Assembly (NCBI GenBank): GCA_012959995.1 | Contig: DUCC01000005.1 | Coordinates: 1 to 41,631 of the forward strand | Length of the DNA stretch: 41,631 bases | Direction: 5' to 3' | From: Acidimicrobiia bacterium | GTDB taxonomy: Bacteria > Actinomycetota > Acidimicrobiia > Acidimicrobiales > MedAcidi-G1 | Shown here: piece after piece, positions 14,565-23,350 of the stretch | Numbering within the stretch: position 1 is the first letter of the stretch | Layout of the letters: every line of letters starts with the position of its first letter | The notes under the pieces: generated by a model | The model's input: the letters and a program-made list of their open reading frames with translations, nothing else | Told to the model about the DNA's origin: nothing | Database searches by the model: none | Position numbers and translations under genes: made by a program

Positions 14565-16289
14565 ATGTCCACTACTTTTTCTGATCTTGGCGTACCTGCC
14601 ACTATTTGCGAAGCTCTCGAACGCCGCGGTATCACCGAGCCGTTCGAAATTCAAACAGCTACCATCGCCGACCTTTTGGCTCGCCGCGATGTTTGTGGCC
14701 GTGCCCCCACCGGTTCTGGTAAAACCTTAGCGTTCGGCATCCCCCTGGTAGCCCAGGTAGGTAAAGCCCGTTCTCGCCATCCTCGTGCCTTAATTTTGGC
14801 ACCTACTCGCGAGTTGGCTGAACAAATTTCTACCGAACTTCGCACCTTTTCAGGCAAAACCAGTATCGGAGTCATTTATGGCGGCGTCGGTTATGGCCCC
14901 CAACTCAAAGCGCTCCGCAACGGCATTGACATTTTGGTGGCTTGCCCTGGTCGTTTAGAAGACCTCATCGAACAGGGTTCCGTAAACCTCTCCGAAGTTA
15001 ACCACGTGGTGCTTGATGAAGCAGACCGCATGGCCGACATGGGCTTTATGCCTTCCGTGCGCCGTTTACTCGACCAGACACAAGACGAACGTCAAACTGT
15101 TTTGTTCTCAGCTACTTTGGACGGCGATGTGGCCAAACTGACCCGGGATTACCTAACCGACCCGGTTCGCCATGAAGTGGGCGAGGAATCCCCAGATATC
15201 ACAGTCGCTCATCACGTTTTCTGGAAGGTTGGCCGTAACGACCGTATAGGTGCAACCGTCGAGGCCTTAAATGCGGCTTGGCCAGCCATTATTTTTTGCC
15301 GCACCCGGCATGGCTCAGATCGTTTAGCCAAACAACTCGAAAAAGAGGGAATCAAAACGGCAGCCATTCATGGTGGCCGTAGCCAGGCGCAGCGCACCCG
15401 TGCCTTAAGCGAATTCTCCCGTGGGCGGGTTCATGCTTTGGTAGCTACCGATGTGGCTGCTCGCGGCATTCACGTTGACGGCGTGGCTGCAGTTATCCAC
15501 TTTGACCCCCCAGAAGATCACAAAGCTTACGTTCACCGTTCGGGCCGTACCGCTCGGGCCGGCGAAAGTGGCGTGGTGATTTCGTTATTGTTGCCTGAAC
15601 AGGTCAAAGACCTCAAGCGCATGCAACGCAAGATCGGCCTTGACGAACCGTTTACTGCACCTGATGCCGTGGCTTTGGTGGAGTTCGTACCCGAGCCCAA
15701 CCGCAAAGAGATTCCGGCCAAGAAGACTTCGTCATATAAAAAAGACGCAGGAGAAGATTCTCCTTCTTATGGCAAGAAGAACCGCAAAGAAGAGCGCCCA
15801 GAGCCATCAACTCGCTCTCGTCGCAAACATGGTGACCGCACTCAGGATCGCCACCAAAAGACCTACCAGGAACAAGGTTCACCAAAAACTCCAAGCCGAC
15901 GCAAAGATCGCCATGAGGCCGCAACTGGCCCAAATGGCCCTAATCGCAAGGCCCGGCGCGCTCACTTGCAAGCCGAGAATGAAGCCCGAGGCACCTCGGG
16001 TGACCGGTTCTCGCCAAGTTCCAGCGTAGACTCCTCTTATCGTGCCAACCACGGCTCGGTGACTAATAAAACAAAGAGAGTAAATACCATGCCTCGTGGC
16101 ACTGTTAAATTTTTTAATGCTGAAAAAGGATACGGATTCATTTCCGTTGACGATGGTGAAGATGTATTCGTTCACTACTCCAACATTGATGGCTCGGGTT
16201 ACCGCAGCCTTGATGAAGGTCAAACCGTTGAATTCGAAGTTGGTGAAGGTCGTAAAGGTCCTGAAGCCCTCGAGGTTCGCAAGGTCTGA
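14565..16289 (+). CDS. DEAD-box RNA helicase with C-terminal cold-shock domain
   Basis: The 574-residue protein has all core helicase motifs: APTGSGKT (47-54), [12 protein letters not shown] (151-154), [13 protein letters not shown] and HRSGRTAR (324-331). A Lys/Arg/Ser-rich linker (about 380-505) with no visible fold follows, then a complete cold-shock domain (509-574) with RNP1 KGYGFISV and RNP2 VFVHYS. The domain is as long as free-standing CspA and begins with its own Met at 16089, so the gene looks like helicase plus csp with the separating stop lost. GAGAG lies 10 bases before 16089, so separate internal initiation is possible. Role: RNA unwinding and chaperoning, probably in cold or ribosome assembly (family knowledge). 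It is monocistronic, ending at a strong terminator. Confidence 0.9.
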   Translation: MSTTFSDLGVPATICEALERRGITEPFEIQTATIADLLARRDVCGRAPTGSGKTLAFGIPLVAQVGKARSRHPRALILAPTRELAEQISTELRTFSGKTSIGVIYGGVGYGPQLKALRNGIDILVACPGRLEDLIEQGSVNLSEVNHVVLDEADRMADMGFMPSVRRLLDQTQDERQTVLFSATLDGDVAKLTRDYLTDPVRHEVGEESPDITVAHHVFWKVGRNDRIGATVEALNAAWPAIIFCRTRHGSDRLAKQLEKEGIKTAAIHGGRSQAQRTRALSEFSRGRVHALVATDVAARGIHVDGVAAVIHFDPPEDHKAYVHRSGRTARAGESGVVISLLLPEQVKDLKRMQRKIGLDEPFTAPDAVALVEFVPEPNRKEIPAKKTSSYKKDAGEDSPSYGKKNRKEERPEPSTRSRRKHGDRTQDRHQKTYQEQGSPKTPSRRKDRHEAATGPNGPNRKARRAHLQAENEARGTSGDRFSPSSSVDSSYRANHGSVTNKTKRVNTMPRGTVKFFNAEKGYGFISVDDGEDVFVHYSNIDGSGYRSLDEGQTVEFEVGEGRKGPEALEVRKV

Positions 16290-16313
16290 TTTTCTAACCG
16301 TCTAACGACAACG

Positions 16314-16341
16314 AAAAGCCCTGGCTTCGGCCGGGGCTTTT
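16314..16341 (+). terminator. Intrinsic terminator of the helicase/cold-shock gene
   Basis: AAAAGCCCTGGC, a TTCG loop and GCCGGGGCTTTT form a near-perfect stem ending in a T-run, 24 bases after the stop. Confidence 0.9.
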
Positions 16342-16342
16342 T

Positions 16343-16400
16343 CGCGTCACGGCTCACCCTCGTCATGTGGTCTCAGAGACGACATGACGGGGGTGACGCG
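16343..16400. repeat. Long imperfect hairpin between two terminators
   Basis: Nested inverted repeats: outer CGCGTCAC / GTGACGCG (16343-16350, 16393-16400), middle CGTCATGT / ACATGACG (16361-16368, 16382-16389), inner GTCTC / GAGAC. Together they could fold into one stem of about 58 bases. No T-run. It sits between the helicase terminator and the next one. Confidence 0.7.
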
Positions 16401-16434
16401 AAAAGGTTCGCTTCCAACTTGAAGCGAACCTTTT
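16401..16434. terminator. Bidirectional-type terminator hairpin
   Basis: AAAAGGTTCGCTTC, a short CAACTT loop and GAAGCGAACCTTTT make a 14-bp perfect stem with A-run and T-run ends, so it can work from both strands. It would serve the minus-strand small secreted protein gene as well as back up the helicase terminator. Bases 16435-16561 after it hold nothing I can identify. Confidence 0.8.
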
Positions 16435-16561
16435 CCGGACTCTTGTTGTATCCGAGCCAAACGGCCCCCTATGGCGTGACCCGAGTTTCCGTCGAGTACC
16501 TACGCCCGGCCGTCAAGCTGCACTTATCTTCGCGCTAAGTGTCTCTTTTGGCAAGAGGCAG

Positions 16562-16858
16562 TTAGCAAATTACGTTTTTGGGGCAGTTTTCCTCTTTGAC
16601 TGAGGTTCCTGTATCCACGATGCTCTCATCGGTTTCGTTGCCGTCAGCATCTTCGGTAGTGACCACAACGCTGCTTCCTGCGGTGGGGCTCCAATGTGGT
16701 TGGGCAATGATTCTTCCGCCACCTCGTTGCTGAGTAATTTTTGCTGGGCCGTCTGGTTGAGAGAGGCGGTCATGGCCAGCAGAAGCTGGGGCAGCGAGCG
16801 CCCCCAACAGGGTGGCGGCGGCAAAGCCCACGAGGGCAATCTTTCGGGTTACTTTCAT
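16562..16858 (-). CDS. Small secreted hypothetical protein
   Basis: The 98-residue product has a clear signal peptide (KVTRKIALVGF, hydrophobic core, APASA cleavage site near residue 27). The mature part of about 70 residues is polar, with a Gly-rich QQRGGGR segment, a VVVTTEDADGNE strand-turn and two Cys near the C-terminus (ENCPKNVIC) that could form a disulfide. I recognise no family. AAGGAAAG directly precedes the ATG. It is divergent from the PEP-utilising gene. Confidence 0.65.
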   Translation of the reverse strand: MKVTRKIALVGFAAATLLGALAAPASAGHDRLSQPDGPAKITQQRGGGRIIAQPHWSPTAGSSVVVTTEDADGNETDESIVDTGTSVKEENCPKNVIC

Positions 16859-17001
16859 TTTCTTTCCTTTGGGTAGTTGGTTTACCTAAAGAGGAGTGCC
16901 GGAGAGCAAGGTTCTAACAACTTCGTATAAAAATATTCAACGTGACATCCCGCACTCAATACGGCTAAGTTCTGAGCCACGTCTAGGGGGAGGAACCCAT
17001 T

Positions 17002-18732
17002 ATGAGCACACCATGGATCATCGAAGGCAACGTAGACCCCCGCTGGCCTATTAATACTCGCGGCAACGTAGGAGAGGTTTTCCCCGAGGTCGTGACCATG
17101 TTGGGTTACCAACTAGGGGTTATCCCCGCCGAAAAAGGTTGGCGCGGCGCCTACCAAACCTTGGGCATCATGAGCCCCGGTGACTTTTCTTCTGATGACC
17201 CGGTAATCATTGGCCTTTACGGTGGCTACGTATACCTCAACCTGTCTTACCTCCGCATGATGGGGGTCCGCGCCCCTGGTTCGTCAGCAGAAGCTATTGA
17301 TGTGGCGTTCTTCGGCGAAGGCAACCCTCCCCCCTACCAGCCTCGCAAGGGCGACAAAAGCATCGGGTCTTCGTTGCGAATTCTTAAAACGGTGCTCGGT
17401 GCGCTAGGAACCAAAAAACTTCCCCCCATCGTGGCCGACAGTTTTTCTCGGGCCGAGGCTTACGCTGCTCTCCGCCCATCGCTCGATGCCCCCGACCAAG
17501 AACTCTTGGATTACCTATTGACTTTTCCGGCAGCTTTTTTGCCCGCTTTTGGCAACCACATGCAATCCACTGCCATTGCCTCCATTGTCTCTGGCGTCTT
17601 GATTGATGCGTGTGCGGCAGCCGGCGAACCGGGTTTAGCAACCCACCTTTTGGGGGCCTCCGGCGAGGTGCACTCCGCTCAGTATTCGCATGACCTTTAT
17701 CGCATTGCTCAGTCGGTGCGTCAACAACCTACGGTGAACGCGGCGTTCGGCCAAGGCGTTGAGGGCCTACTTGACCGTTTGGCCGGCCAACCCGATGCCG
17801 AAGATTTTTTAGCGCAGTTTGCCCAGTTCGTTGAAAACCATGGGCATCGCGGCCCCAACGATTGGGAGCTTTCTTCTCGTACCTGGGAAAACACCCCGGA
17901 ATTGGCTTTGGTGGCTTTAGACCGTATGCGGGTAGCCGACCACGACCTCTCTCCTGACAGCCGATTGGCCGACGATGACACTCGCCGCCAAGAAGCGGCC
18001 GCCAAGGTGCGTCCGCACTTGAACTTCATGGACAAGATGAACTTTGACAAAGCCTTAAAAGCTTCGCCATTTTGGTCTCAAGCCCGAGAAGCGACCCGCG
18101 ACCGTGCGGTGCGCATCAACTTGCCTGCCAAACAGGTCTACCGAGAGTTGGTGCGGCGAGCGGCCGAACGAGGAGGCAACCCCGACCCAGTACGGGTGGC
18201 TTTGCTTAACCCCTACACCGAACTGGCCGACTACATAAAAAACCCTGGCGCTTTTACCAAGATAATCGAAGAACGTGGCGCTCTTTTTGATCGCTTCTCC
18301 GCTGTTACTCCGCCGTTTTTCTTAAGCAGCCAAGAAGAAGTACCTTCTCTTGAGGAACTCGAAGCCACCCAAGCGGCGTTAACTGCCGTGCCGCAGGCCA
18401 AAACTGGTGACGTGTTAACCGGTAATGCCGGCAGCCAGGGTGTGGCACGAGGTCGAGCCCGCATTGTGATGGACCCCGCCGATGCTTTCGATTTAGAGCC
18501 CGGCGAAGTACTGGTTGCTCCGTTGACCGACCCGGCGTGGACTCCCCTCTTTTTGCCCGCTGCTGCGGTCGTGGTAAACGTGGGCGCCCTACTGAGCCAC
18601 GCCATCATCGTGTCTCGAGAACTCGCTATCCCCTGTGTGGTCGCCTTAGAAGGGGCTACCGACATAATCCCCAATGGGGCTTTGGTGGAGGTCGACGGCA
18701 CTGCAGGCACGGTCACCATCATCGAGGAATAG
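17002..18732 (+). CDS. PEP-utilising-enzyme mobile (phosphohistidine) domain protein lacking the ATP-grasp domain
   Basis: GGGGGAGG ends 8 bases before the ATG. The C-terminal 110 residues (from about 465) are a typical swivelling phosphohistidine domain: GSQGVARGRARIV, LEPGEVLVAPLTDPAWTPLF, then LLSHAIIVSRELAIPCVV, where His is the phosphate carrier. The preceding roughly 450 residues resemble the substrate-binding middle part of rifampicin phosphotransferase-like enzymes (NHGHRGPNDWELSSRTW matches its conserved region). The N-terminal PEP/pyruvate-binding ATP-grasp domain (PPDK_N) that normally phosphorylates the His is missing from this protein and from its neighbours. A partner encoded elsewhere, or a role other than phosphotransfer, must be supposed. 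Confidence 0.8.
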   Translation: MSTPWIIEGNVDPRWPINTRGNVGEVFPEVVTMLGYQLGVIPAEKGWRGAYQTLGIMSPGDFSSDDPVIIGLYGGYVYLNLSYLRMMGVRAPGSSAEAIDVAFFGEGNPPPYQPRKGDKSIGSSLRILKTVLGALGTKKLPPIVADSFSRAEAYAALRPSLDAPDQELLDYLLTFPAAFLPAFGNHMQSTAIASIVSGVLIDACAAAGEPGLATHLLGASGEVHSAQYSHDLYRIAQSVRQQPTVNAAFGQGVEGLLDRLAGQPDAEDFLAQFAQFVENHGHRGPNDWELSSRTWENTPELALVALDRMRVADHDLSPDSRLADDDTRRQEAAAKVRPHLNFMDKMNFDKALKASPFWSQAREATRDRAVRINLPAKQVYRELVRRAAERGGNPDPVRVALLNPYTELADYIKNPGAFTKIIEERGALFDRFSAVTPPFFLSSQEEVPSLEELEATQAALTAVPQAKTGDVLTGNAGSQGVARGRARIVMDPADAFDLEPGEVLVAPLTDPAWTPLFLPAAAVVVNVGALLSHAIIVSRELAIPCVVALEGATDIIPNGALVEVDGTAGTVTIIEE

Positions 18733-18768
18733 ATCTTTTCTCTTGACGGCCGTCGATAGATTGATCGC

Positions 18769-19746
18769 ATGAACGTACTTAACGACCTACTAGAAATCAA
18801 CGGTTATCTCGTCATTGACGGCGCCATGGGCACTGAGCTTTTTGCTGCCGGTTTGACCTCTGGGGACTCGCCTGAACTCTGGAATGTAGAAAACCCCGAA
18901 GCGGTGCAGGCCGTGCACCGGGCTTATGTGGCTGCTGGGTCAGACATTATTTTGACCAACACTTTTGGTGGCACGCGTTTTCGTATGAAGCTCCACAAGT
19001 TACAAGACCGCGTTGATGAAATTAATCAAGCGGCGACCGCCAACGCTCGCTTGGCCGCCGACGAGGTCGAACGCACGGTGTTGGTAGCAGGCTCTATGGG
19101 CCCAACCGGTGAACTTCTGTTTCCTCTCGGTGAACTCACCGCCCAAGAGGCCCAAGAGGGTTTCGCCGAACAAGCGGCAGCGCTCACTGCTGGAGGCGCC
19201 GACCTGCTTTGGCTTGAAACCTTGAGTTCGCTTGAAGAAATGGAAGCTGGGGTAAAAGGCGCACAAAGCGTTTCTGACTTGCCCATTGTGGTGACCATGA
19301 GTTACGACACGGCGGGCCGCACCATGATGGGGGTTACCGGTGCCGAAATGGGTACCCGCTTAGCTGAACTCAGGGTGAGTGCCACGGGAGCTAACTGTGG
19401 CGCCAACCTGGCCGACACCGAAGCCGCAGTAGCGCAAATCAAAGAATCCAACGGCGGACTACCGGTGGTTGCTAAAGGCAACGCTGGCATACCAGTTTGG
19501 GTGGGCAGCGACCTGCACTACGACGGTACGCCAGAGATTATGGCCGCCCACGCTCATCGCCTGCGAGAGGCCGGTATTACGCTCATCGGCTCATGTTGTG
19601 GCAGTACCCCGGAACACATTGCTTACATTTCAGCAGTCCTCAAAGGGGAAAAACCCGTGCCTGATGTTGAGCCACCGGTGGGCAGCAAAACCAGTCCGCC
19701 ACGCCAAAACGACGGTGCCCGAAGGCGCCGCCGCCGCCGAGGCTAG
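18769..19746 (+). CDS. Homocysteine S-methyltransferase family protein
   Basis: The 325-residue protein carries the zinc-dependent homocysteine S-methyltransferase barrel: DGAMGTEL near the N-terminus, DIILTNTFGG, GSMGPTGELL, and the zinc Cys ligands in GANCGAN and GSCCGS. This is the domain of betaine-homocysteine methyltransferase and of the N-terminus of MetH. The methyl donor (betaine, S-methylmethionine, a corrinoid) cannot be read off. No cobalamin domain follows, so it is not a full MetH. The C-terminus ends in a run of Arg (ARRRRRRRG) of unknown use. It starts 36 bases after the PEP-utilising gene and may be co-transcribed. Confidence 0.85.
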   Translation: MNVLNDLLEINGYLVIDGAMGTELFAAGLTSGDSPELWNVENPEAVQAVHRAYVAAGSDIILTNTFGGTRFRMKLHKLQDRVDEINQAATANARLAADEVERTVLVAGSMGPTGELLFPLGELTAQEAQEGFAEQAAALTAGGADLLWLETLSSLEEMEAGVKGAQSVSDLPIVVTMSYDTAGRTMMGVTGAEMGTRLAELRVSATGANCGANLADTEAAVAQIKESNGGLPVVAKGNAGIPVWVGSDLHYDGTPEIMAAHAHRLREAGITLIGSCCGSTPEHIAYISAVLKGEKPVPDVEPPVGSKTSPPRQNDGARRRRRRRG

Positions 19747-19778
19747 ATCTTTCGCCCTTTTGTTTTCTGCTCTTTAAT

Positions 19779-20636
19779 CTAAAAGTCTTTTTGTTGGGCC
19801 AAAGTTTCTTGGGCCGAGGTGTAACCAAATTCAATGAGCTTGGGGGCATCATTGAAGTCATCGTCGATACCAGGGTTTTCTAACGGCAGTTTTAAATGCA
19901 ATACCGAGCAATGTGCGGGCACATCTCGCCACTCTTGACGAGTTAATTCAGCAGCAGCGGCCCGAAACCCCGTCATCATCACCGATAATGCGGTTTGTTT
20001 TTCCGGCGGGAGAAAAGGTGCCGCTACATCGCAAACCACTAGCCGTGCCGGCTGCAACGAAATGGCGTACCGCAAAGGAATGTTTGACACCACCCCACCA
20101 TCGAGGTGGTGATCTCCGTCGGATAACTCCACGGCGGGCAACACCCCTGGCATGGCTGCCGAAGCACAGAGTAGGTCCACCGAGGGGCCTTTTTGCCACC
20201 ACACTTGACGCCCCGTGGAGGCTGCTGTCGTGGCTAAATGGAACGGTATTTTCGTCTGGCTAATGTCCTCAACCGGCACGTTGTTAGCGATAAGTTCCCG
20301 CAGACGTTCACCGTTATCAAAACTGGGGTGGCCACGAATTATGGCCGCAAGGTTCCGCAACACACTGCCGTGAATAGGTGACTTTTCGGCGGCCCGAGCC
20401 CACACTCTTTCAAGAAGAGTCAAGCGCTCAAGCGTAGGGTCAGAGGCCAACACCAAACCATTGAGTGCGCCGGCGGAGACCCCTACCACTTGATCTGGAA
20501 CAATGCCGTGTTCGAGCACCGCTCGCAGCATGCCTACCTGGGCCGCACCGCGCACAGCTCCACCGGAAAGCACGAAGATGGTTCCTTGGCCGCGGGGGCG
20601 AAAGCGTCGCCTGAAGGCATCGAAACGGCCGGTCAT
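19779..20636 (-). CDS. Patatin-like phospholipase (RssA-type)
   Basis: The 285-residue patatin domain has the oxyanion-hole loop SGGAVRGAAQVG, the nucleophile elbow GVSAGALNG and the DGG motif with the catalytic Asp (HHLDGGVVSNIP), giving a Ser-Asp dyad. Family enzymes are lipid acyl hydrolases; physiological substrate unknown. No signal peptide, so it acts at the inner membrane face or in the cytoplasm. It lies 24 bases downstream of the LppM-like gene on the same strand, which suggests one operon. Confidence 0.88.
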   Translation of the reverse strand: MTGRFDAFRRRFRPRGQGTIFVLSGGAVRGAAQVGMLRAVLEHGIVPDQVVGVSAGALNGLVLASDPTLERLTLLERVWARAAEKSPIHGSVLRNLAAIIRGHPSFDNGERLRELIANNVPVEDISQTKIPFHLATTAASTGRQVWWQKGPSVDLLCASAAMPGVLPAVELSDGDHHLDGGVVSNIPLRYAISLQPARLVVCDVAAPFLPPEKQTALSVMMTGFRAAAAELTRQEWRDVPAHCSVLHLKLPLENPGIDDDFNDAPKLIEFGYTSAQETLAQQKDF

Positions 20637-20660
20637 ATTGTTATTTCCAAAATGAGTGGG

Positions 20661-21473
20661 CTACTCAAGGGTTTCGTCTGGCCCATCCGTTTCAACTGTT
20701 TCTTCCGATGCGACTGGTCCATCTTCTTCTGATGAGGCTGGCCCATCGGTTTCAACTGTTTCTTCCGATGTGGTGAGCGCACTACCCGAGCGTTGGCGGG
20801 CTACTAATCCTGCCAAAAGGGCTGCGATAATCACCACGATGACGATCACCTTGGTATTTGAGCTCTTTTCAGACATATCTGCTGATGCGGTAAGCGTTTT
20901 CCCTTCACCAAAGAGGTCAACATCCCAATGCAAGGTGGAACCATCGATCGAATCGGCGTTATGGGTAAGCACTGTGCCCGGCAAGGTGACTTCAATAGTG
21001 AATTCTGGGTCGGGGATGTCAAACATTTCTAGCATCATGGTGATTTCTTCCATCTCCATGTCTTCGTCGCTTTCGGGGTCTGTCATGTCCATGCTGAAAG
21101 AAATGGTGTCGCCATCAACCACAAAGCCACCACCGTCCATGTCTCCTACCCCACTGGGGTCAAAGTTGGCAAAATCTGCAGTGAAAGCAATGCCGCACCA
21201 GCCGTCTTCAGTTACTGGGGTAACCGTTGCGCCGGCGGGGAGATCCATGGCCGGATCCATGTCGGCTTCGCCGCTTTGGATTTCTCCACAGAAGTCAAAG
21301 TCGGCGCCTTCTTCCATGGCCGCCATGGCGGCGAGTTTGTCTGAATACAACATGGTTCCAGCAATGGTGCCGTTGCCTTCAGCATCCACAGCGATTTCCA
21401 CATTGATTCGCATACAAGCGGTAGCCAAAAGTGATGTTGCAACAAATAAGGTGAAGATTCGTAGGAGTTTCAT
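20661..21473 (-). CDS. LppM-like lipoprotein with C-terminal membrane helix
   Basis: A lipoprotein signal ends in the lipobox LLATAC. The roughly 185-residue exposed domain starts MRINVEIAVDAEGNGTIAG, alternates beta-strands and acidic Met/Asp-rich loops, and contains two Cys likely to pair. Near residue 210 comes a single hydrophobic helix (KVIVIVVIIAALLAGLVA), then a cytoplasmic acidic tail with a repeated SEETVETDGP. Lipid anchor, beta domain, membrane helix and tail together are the LppM architecture of actinobacteria. The M. tuberculosis protein affects phagosome traffic, but no function can be assigned here. It is divergent from the next lipoprotein with only 28 bases between starts. 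Confidence 0.7.
   Translation of the reverse strand: MKLLRIFTLFVATSLLATACMRINVEIAVDAEGNGTIAGTMLYSDKLAAMAAMEEGADFDFCGEIQSGEADMDPAMDLPAGATVTPVTEDGWCGIAFTADFANFDPSGVGDMDGGGFVVDGDTISFSMDMTDPESDEDMEMEEITMMLEMFDIPDPEFTIEVTLPGTVLTHNADSIDGSTLHWDVDLFGEGKTLTASADMSEKSSNTKVIVIVVIIAALLAGLVARQRSGSALTTSEETVETDGPASSEEDGPVASEETVETDGPDETLE
20679..20770 (-). repeat. 60-bp-period direct repeat in the tail of the LppM-like gene
   Basis: Bases 20679-20710 recur at 20739-20770 with one mismatch; they encode the duplicated SEETVETDGP of the cytoplasmic tail. The period is in frame. Confidence 0.85.
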
Positions 21474-21501
21474 GGCATCATCTTAAAGGAAGCGATACCT
21501 T

Positions 21502-22503
21502 TTGTCTATGCCTCTTCGCTTAGCCGTTGTCTTTTCGTTGCTTTTTGTGAGCGGTTGCGCCGCCTCGTCAACCGCTCCGGCGGTTACTTCAGATACTCAG
21601 CCCGTTACTGCCACGGTTTTATCGACTACCAGCCTTGCTGCTTCGACCACCACAGTCTTGACCGGTACCTCAACAACTGTGGCAACCACGACAACCACGG
21701 CGGCCGTACCCACCACAAGCACTCTTCCTCCTTGTAGCGCCACCGGCCACGGCCCTCCCGAACACATTGACGTCTTAGACAATGAACAAACTTGGATTGC
21801 CACCTTTGATGGAAAAACCTTAAGCGATGAACGTCTCGTTGCCGAGGGAGCATCGGTGCCCGATGGCCTCATGATTGATGGGGTCTTGCATTTGTGGTGG
21901 GTGCAGGCCGCCGACCACACCATTCACCACGGGACGCTTGAAGATGAGCGCTTTACTGATTTGGGCTCCATCGTGGTCAATGGAGAGATCTTTGCCGGCA
22001 TGGTTGACCCCGATGTCGTTCTCTTAGCTAGTGGGTCCATTGGCCTCAGCGTGCTTGATGGTTTTCTTCGCCACGGGCCACCGGGGCCTATTTGTTACCT
22101 GCTTTCTGCCGACGGCCAGCATTTCAGTACCCATCGAGGCTTGCTTGACCTCCCCGACCGGTTTGACCCTTCACTAGTAATTTTGGACGACCAATGGTGG
22201 CTAGCGGTTGGTTTGGCTATGGAAGAAACCCCCGCCACAGAAATTTATTTAGGCAGCGCCGATGGGGATTTTTCTTGGCAAGCAACCGTTGACGGAGCAG
22301 TACCCGACCTCTCTTATTTTGAAGGGCAGTTTCGCCTTTTGACTTGCACGCCAAGCGGCATGCGCCACTACACCTCCACCGACGGGGTGGCCTGGCAGTC
22401 GCTTGACAACGTGCAACTCCTTGGTTGTGACCCCTCCACGGTGGTCGGCACCGACTTGCTGGTCTATAAGAAATCAGCAGGCCAGCAGCCACCGTTGAAC
22501 TAA
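21502..22503 (+). CDS. Lipoprotein with Thr-rich stalk and beta-propeller-like domain
   Basis: The signal peptide ends in the lipobox VSGC, a Thr/Ser-rich stalk of about 55 residues follows (residues 20-75), then a domain of about 255 residues with repeated short motifs of the Asp-box type: LLSADGQHFS, LGSADGDFSW, TSTDGVAW. Asp boxes occur at beta-turns in sialidase/BNR-like beta-propellers, so a propeller is likely; no catalytic residues for sialidase are evident. TTG at 21502 is kept because AAAGGAAG is 9 bases upstream; ATG at 21508 is the alternative and gives the same signal peptide. Its stop is 3 bases from that of the convergent lipoprotein. Confidence 0.7.
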   Translation: MSMPLRLAVVFSLLFVSGCAASSTAPAVTSDTQPVTATVLSTTSLAASTTTVLTGTSTTVATTTTTAAVPTTSTLPPCSATGHGPPEHIDVLDNEQTWIATFDGKTLSDERLVAEGASVPDGLMIDGVLHLWWVQAADHTIHHGTLEDERFTDLGSIVVNGEIFAGMVDPDVVLLASGSIGLSVLDGFLRHGPPGPICYLLSADGQHFSTHRGLLDLPDRFDPSLVILDDQWWLAVGLAMEETPATEIYLGSADGDFSWQATVDGAVPDLSYFEGQFRLLTCTPSGMRHYTSTDGVAWQSLDNVQLLGCDPSTVVGTDLLVYKKSAGQQPPLN

Positions 22504-22506
22504 CGC

Positions 22507-23247
22507 TTAGTGGCAAATATCGATAACTAAGCGGGCCGGGTTACTGAGGGTGAAGACGTTGAACGGAGCTTGGTGGTCGACGCCGATTCCCCAGGTGGAA
22601 TACCCTTCGAAGTCTCCAATGAGTGCTGCTTCAACAAGGTTGCTGGCACCGACGTCTGCTCCCATGAGCGAGGTGGGGCCGGCATACCACTCTGCTTCAG
22701 GAAGTGCCCATCCGCTAGAAGCCAGCATTCTTATAGAAAGAAACTCGGTGCCGTCAATTTCGGCCACAAAACCTGATCCGTCTTCGAGGATGGGGCCGAC
22801 GTTCCAAGAGATTGCCCACCCGCCGGGAGGGGTGGAGTCAGCGCGGAATTCAAGCACCCACCGGTCATAGCCGTCATGGGCCCCGATGCGAGCGGTTTCT
22901 TGCACGTGAGGGCCGGCAAAAAGACCCGAAGACCCTGGCCAACCGGCAGTTACTTTTGCATCGGTGGTCCATGAAGCATCGCAAGGAGCTACGGTCGCTT
23001 CGGTAGTGGTGGTAACTGTGGTCGCGGGGGCTGACGTGGTGGTTGCCAGTGTTGTGGTGGAAAGAATTTCTGTGGTAGTGGCCGCTGGCGTGGTCGTGGT
23101 CGTGGTGGTGGTGGCTACGGCAATGCTGGTCGTGGTAGTGGTGACCGCTGGTTCAGCGGTGGTGGTTTTGTCACCAGAACAGCCCGTGGCGCCCAGCACA
23201 AGAGCAAAGCCAAAGACTAGTGCGGACATTTTGTGTGTGTTTTTCAT
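22507..23247 (-). CDS. Lipoprotein with Thr-rich stalk and AMIN-like domain
   Basis: Signal peptide with lipobox GATGC, a long Thr/Ala stalk (about residues 30-90), and a C-terminal domain of about 145 residues with ETARIGAHDGYDRWVLEF, the core of the AMIN-like domain common in actinobacterial lipoproteins, and a closing NPARLVIDI strand. AMIN domains bind cell-wall material or direct proteins to it. A Cys pair (PCDAS near the stalk and IDICH at the end) may form a disulfide. Biological role unknown. Confidence 0.72.
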   Translation of the reverse strand: MKNTHKMSALVFGFALVLGATGCSGDKTTTAEPAVTTTTTSIAVATTTTTTTTPAATTTEILSTTTLATTTSAPATTVTTTTEATVAPCDASWTTDAKVTAGWPGSSGLFAGPHVQETARIGAHDGYDRWVLEFRADSTPPGGWAISWNVGPILEDGSGFVAEIDGTEFLSIRMLASSGWALPEAEWYAGPTSLMGADVGASNLVEAALIGDFEGYSTWGIGVDHQAPFNVFTLSNPARLVIDICH

Positions 23248-23350
23248 TATTTCTCCTTAGTGAGTGTCACTATTACGAGCCTGTCCTTCCCTAAATCTTA
23301 CACTTTCCTTAATTTCTTTTTACCAGACGGGTGGCAGTAACATTAAAGCC

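Noticed and set aside
19700-19746. Frameshift at the Arg-rich end of the homocysteine methyltransferase
   Set aside because: The core domain is complete before it, and a basic low-complexity tail followed by a normal stop needs no frameshift.
22960-23230. Plus-strand Val/Ala-rich open frame opposite the Thr-rich stalk
   Set aside because: It is the antisense image of a repetitive Thr-codon stretch in the AMIN-like lipoprotein; similar images lie opposite other Thr/Pro stalks.
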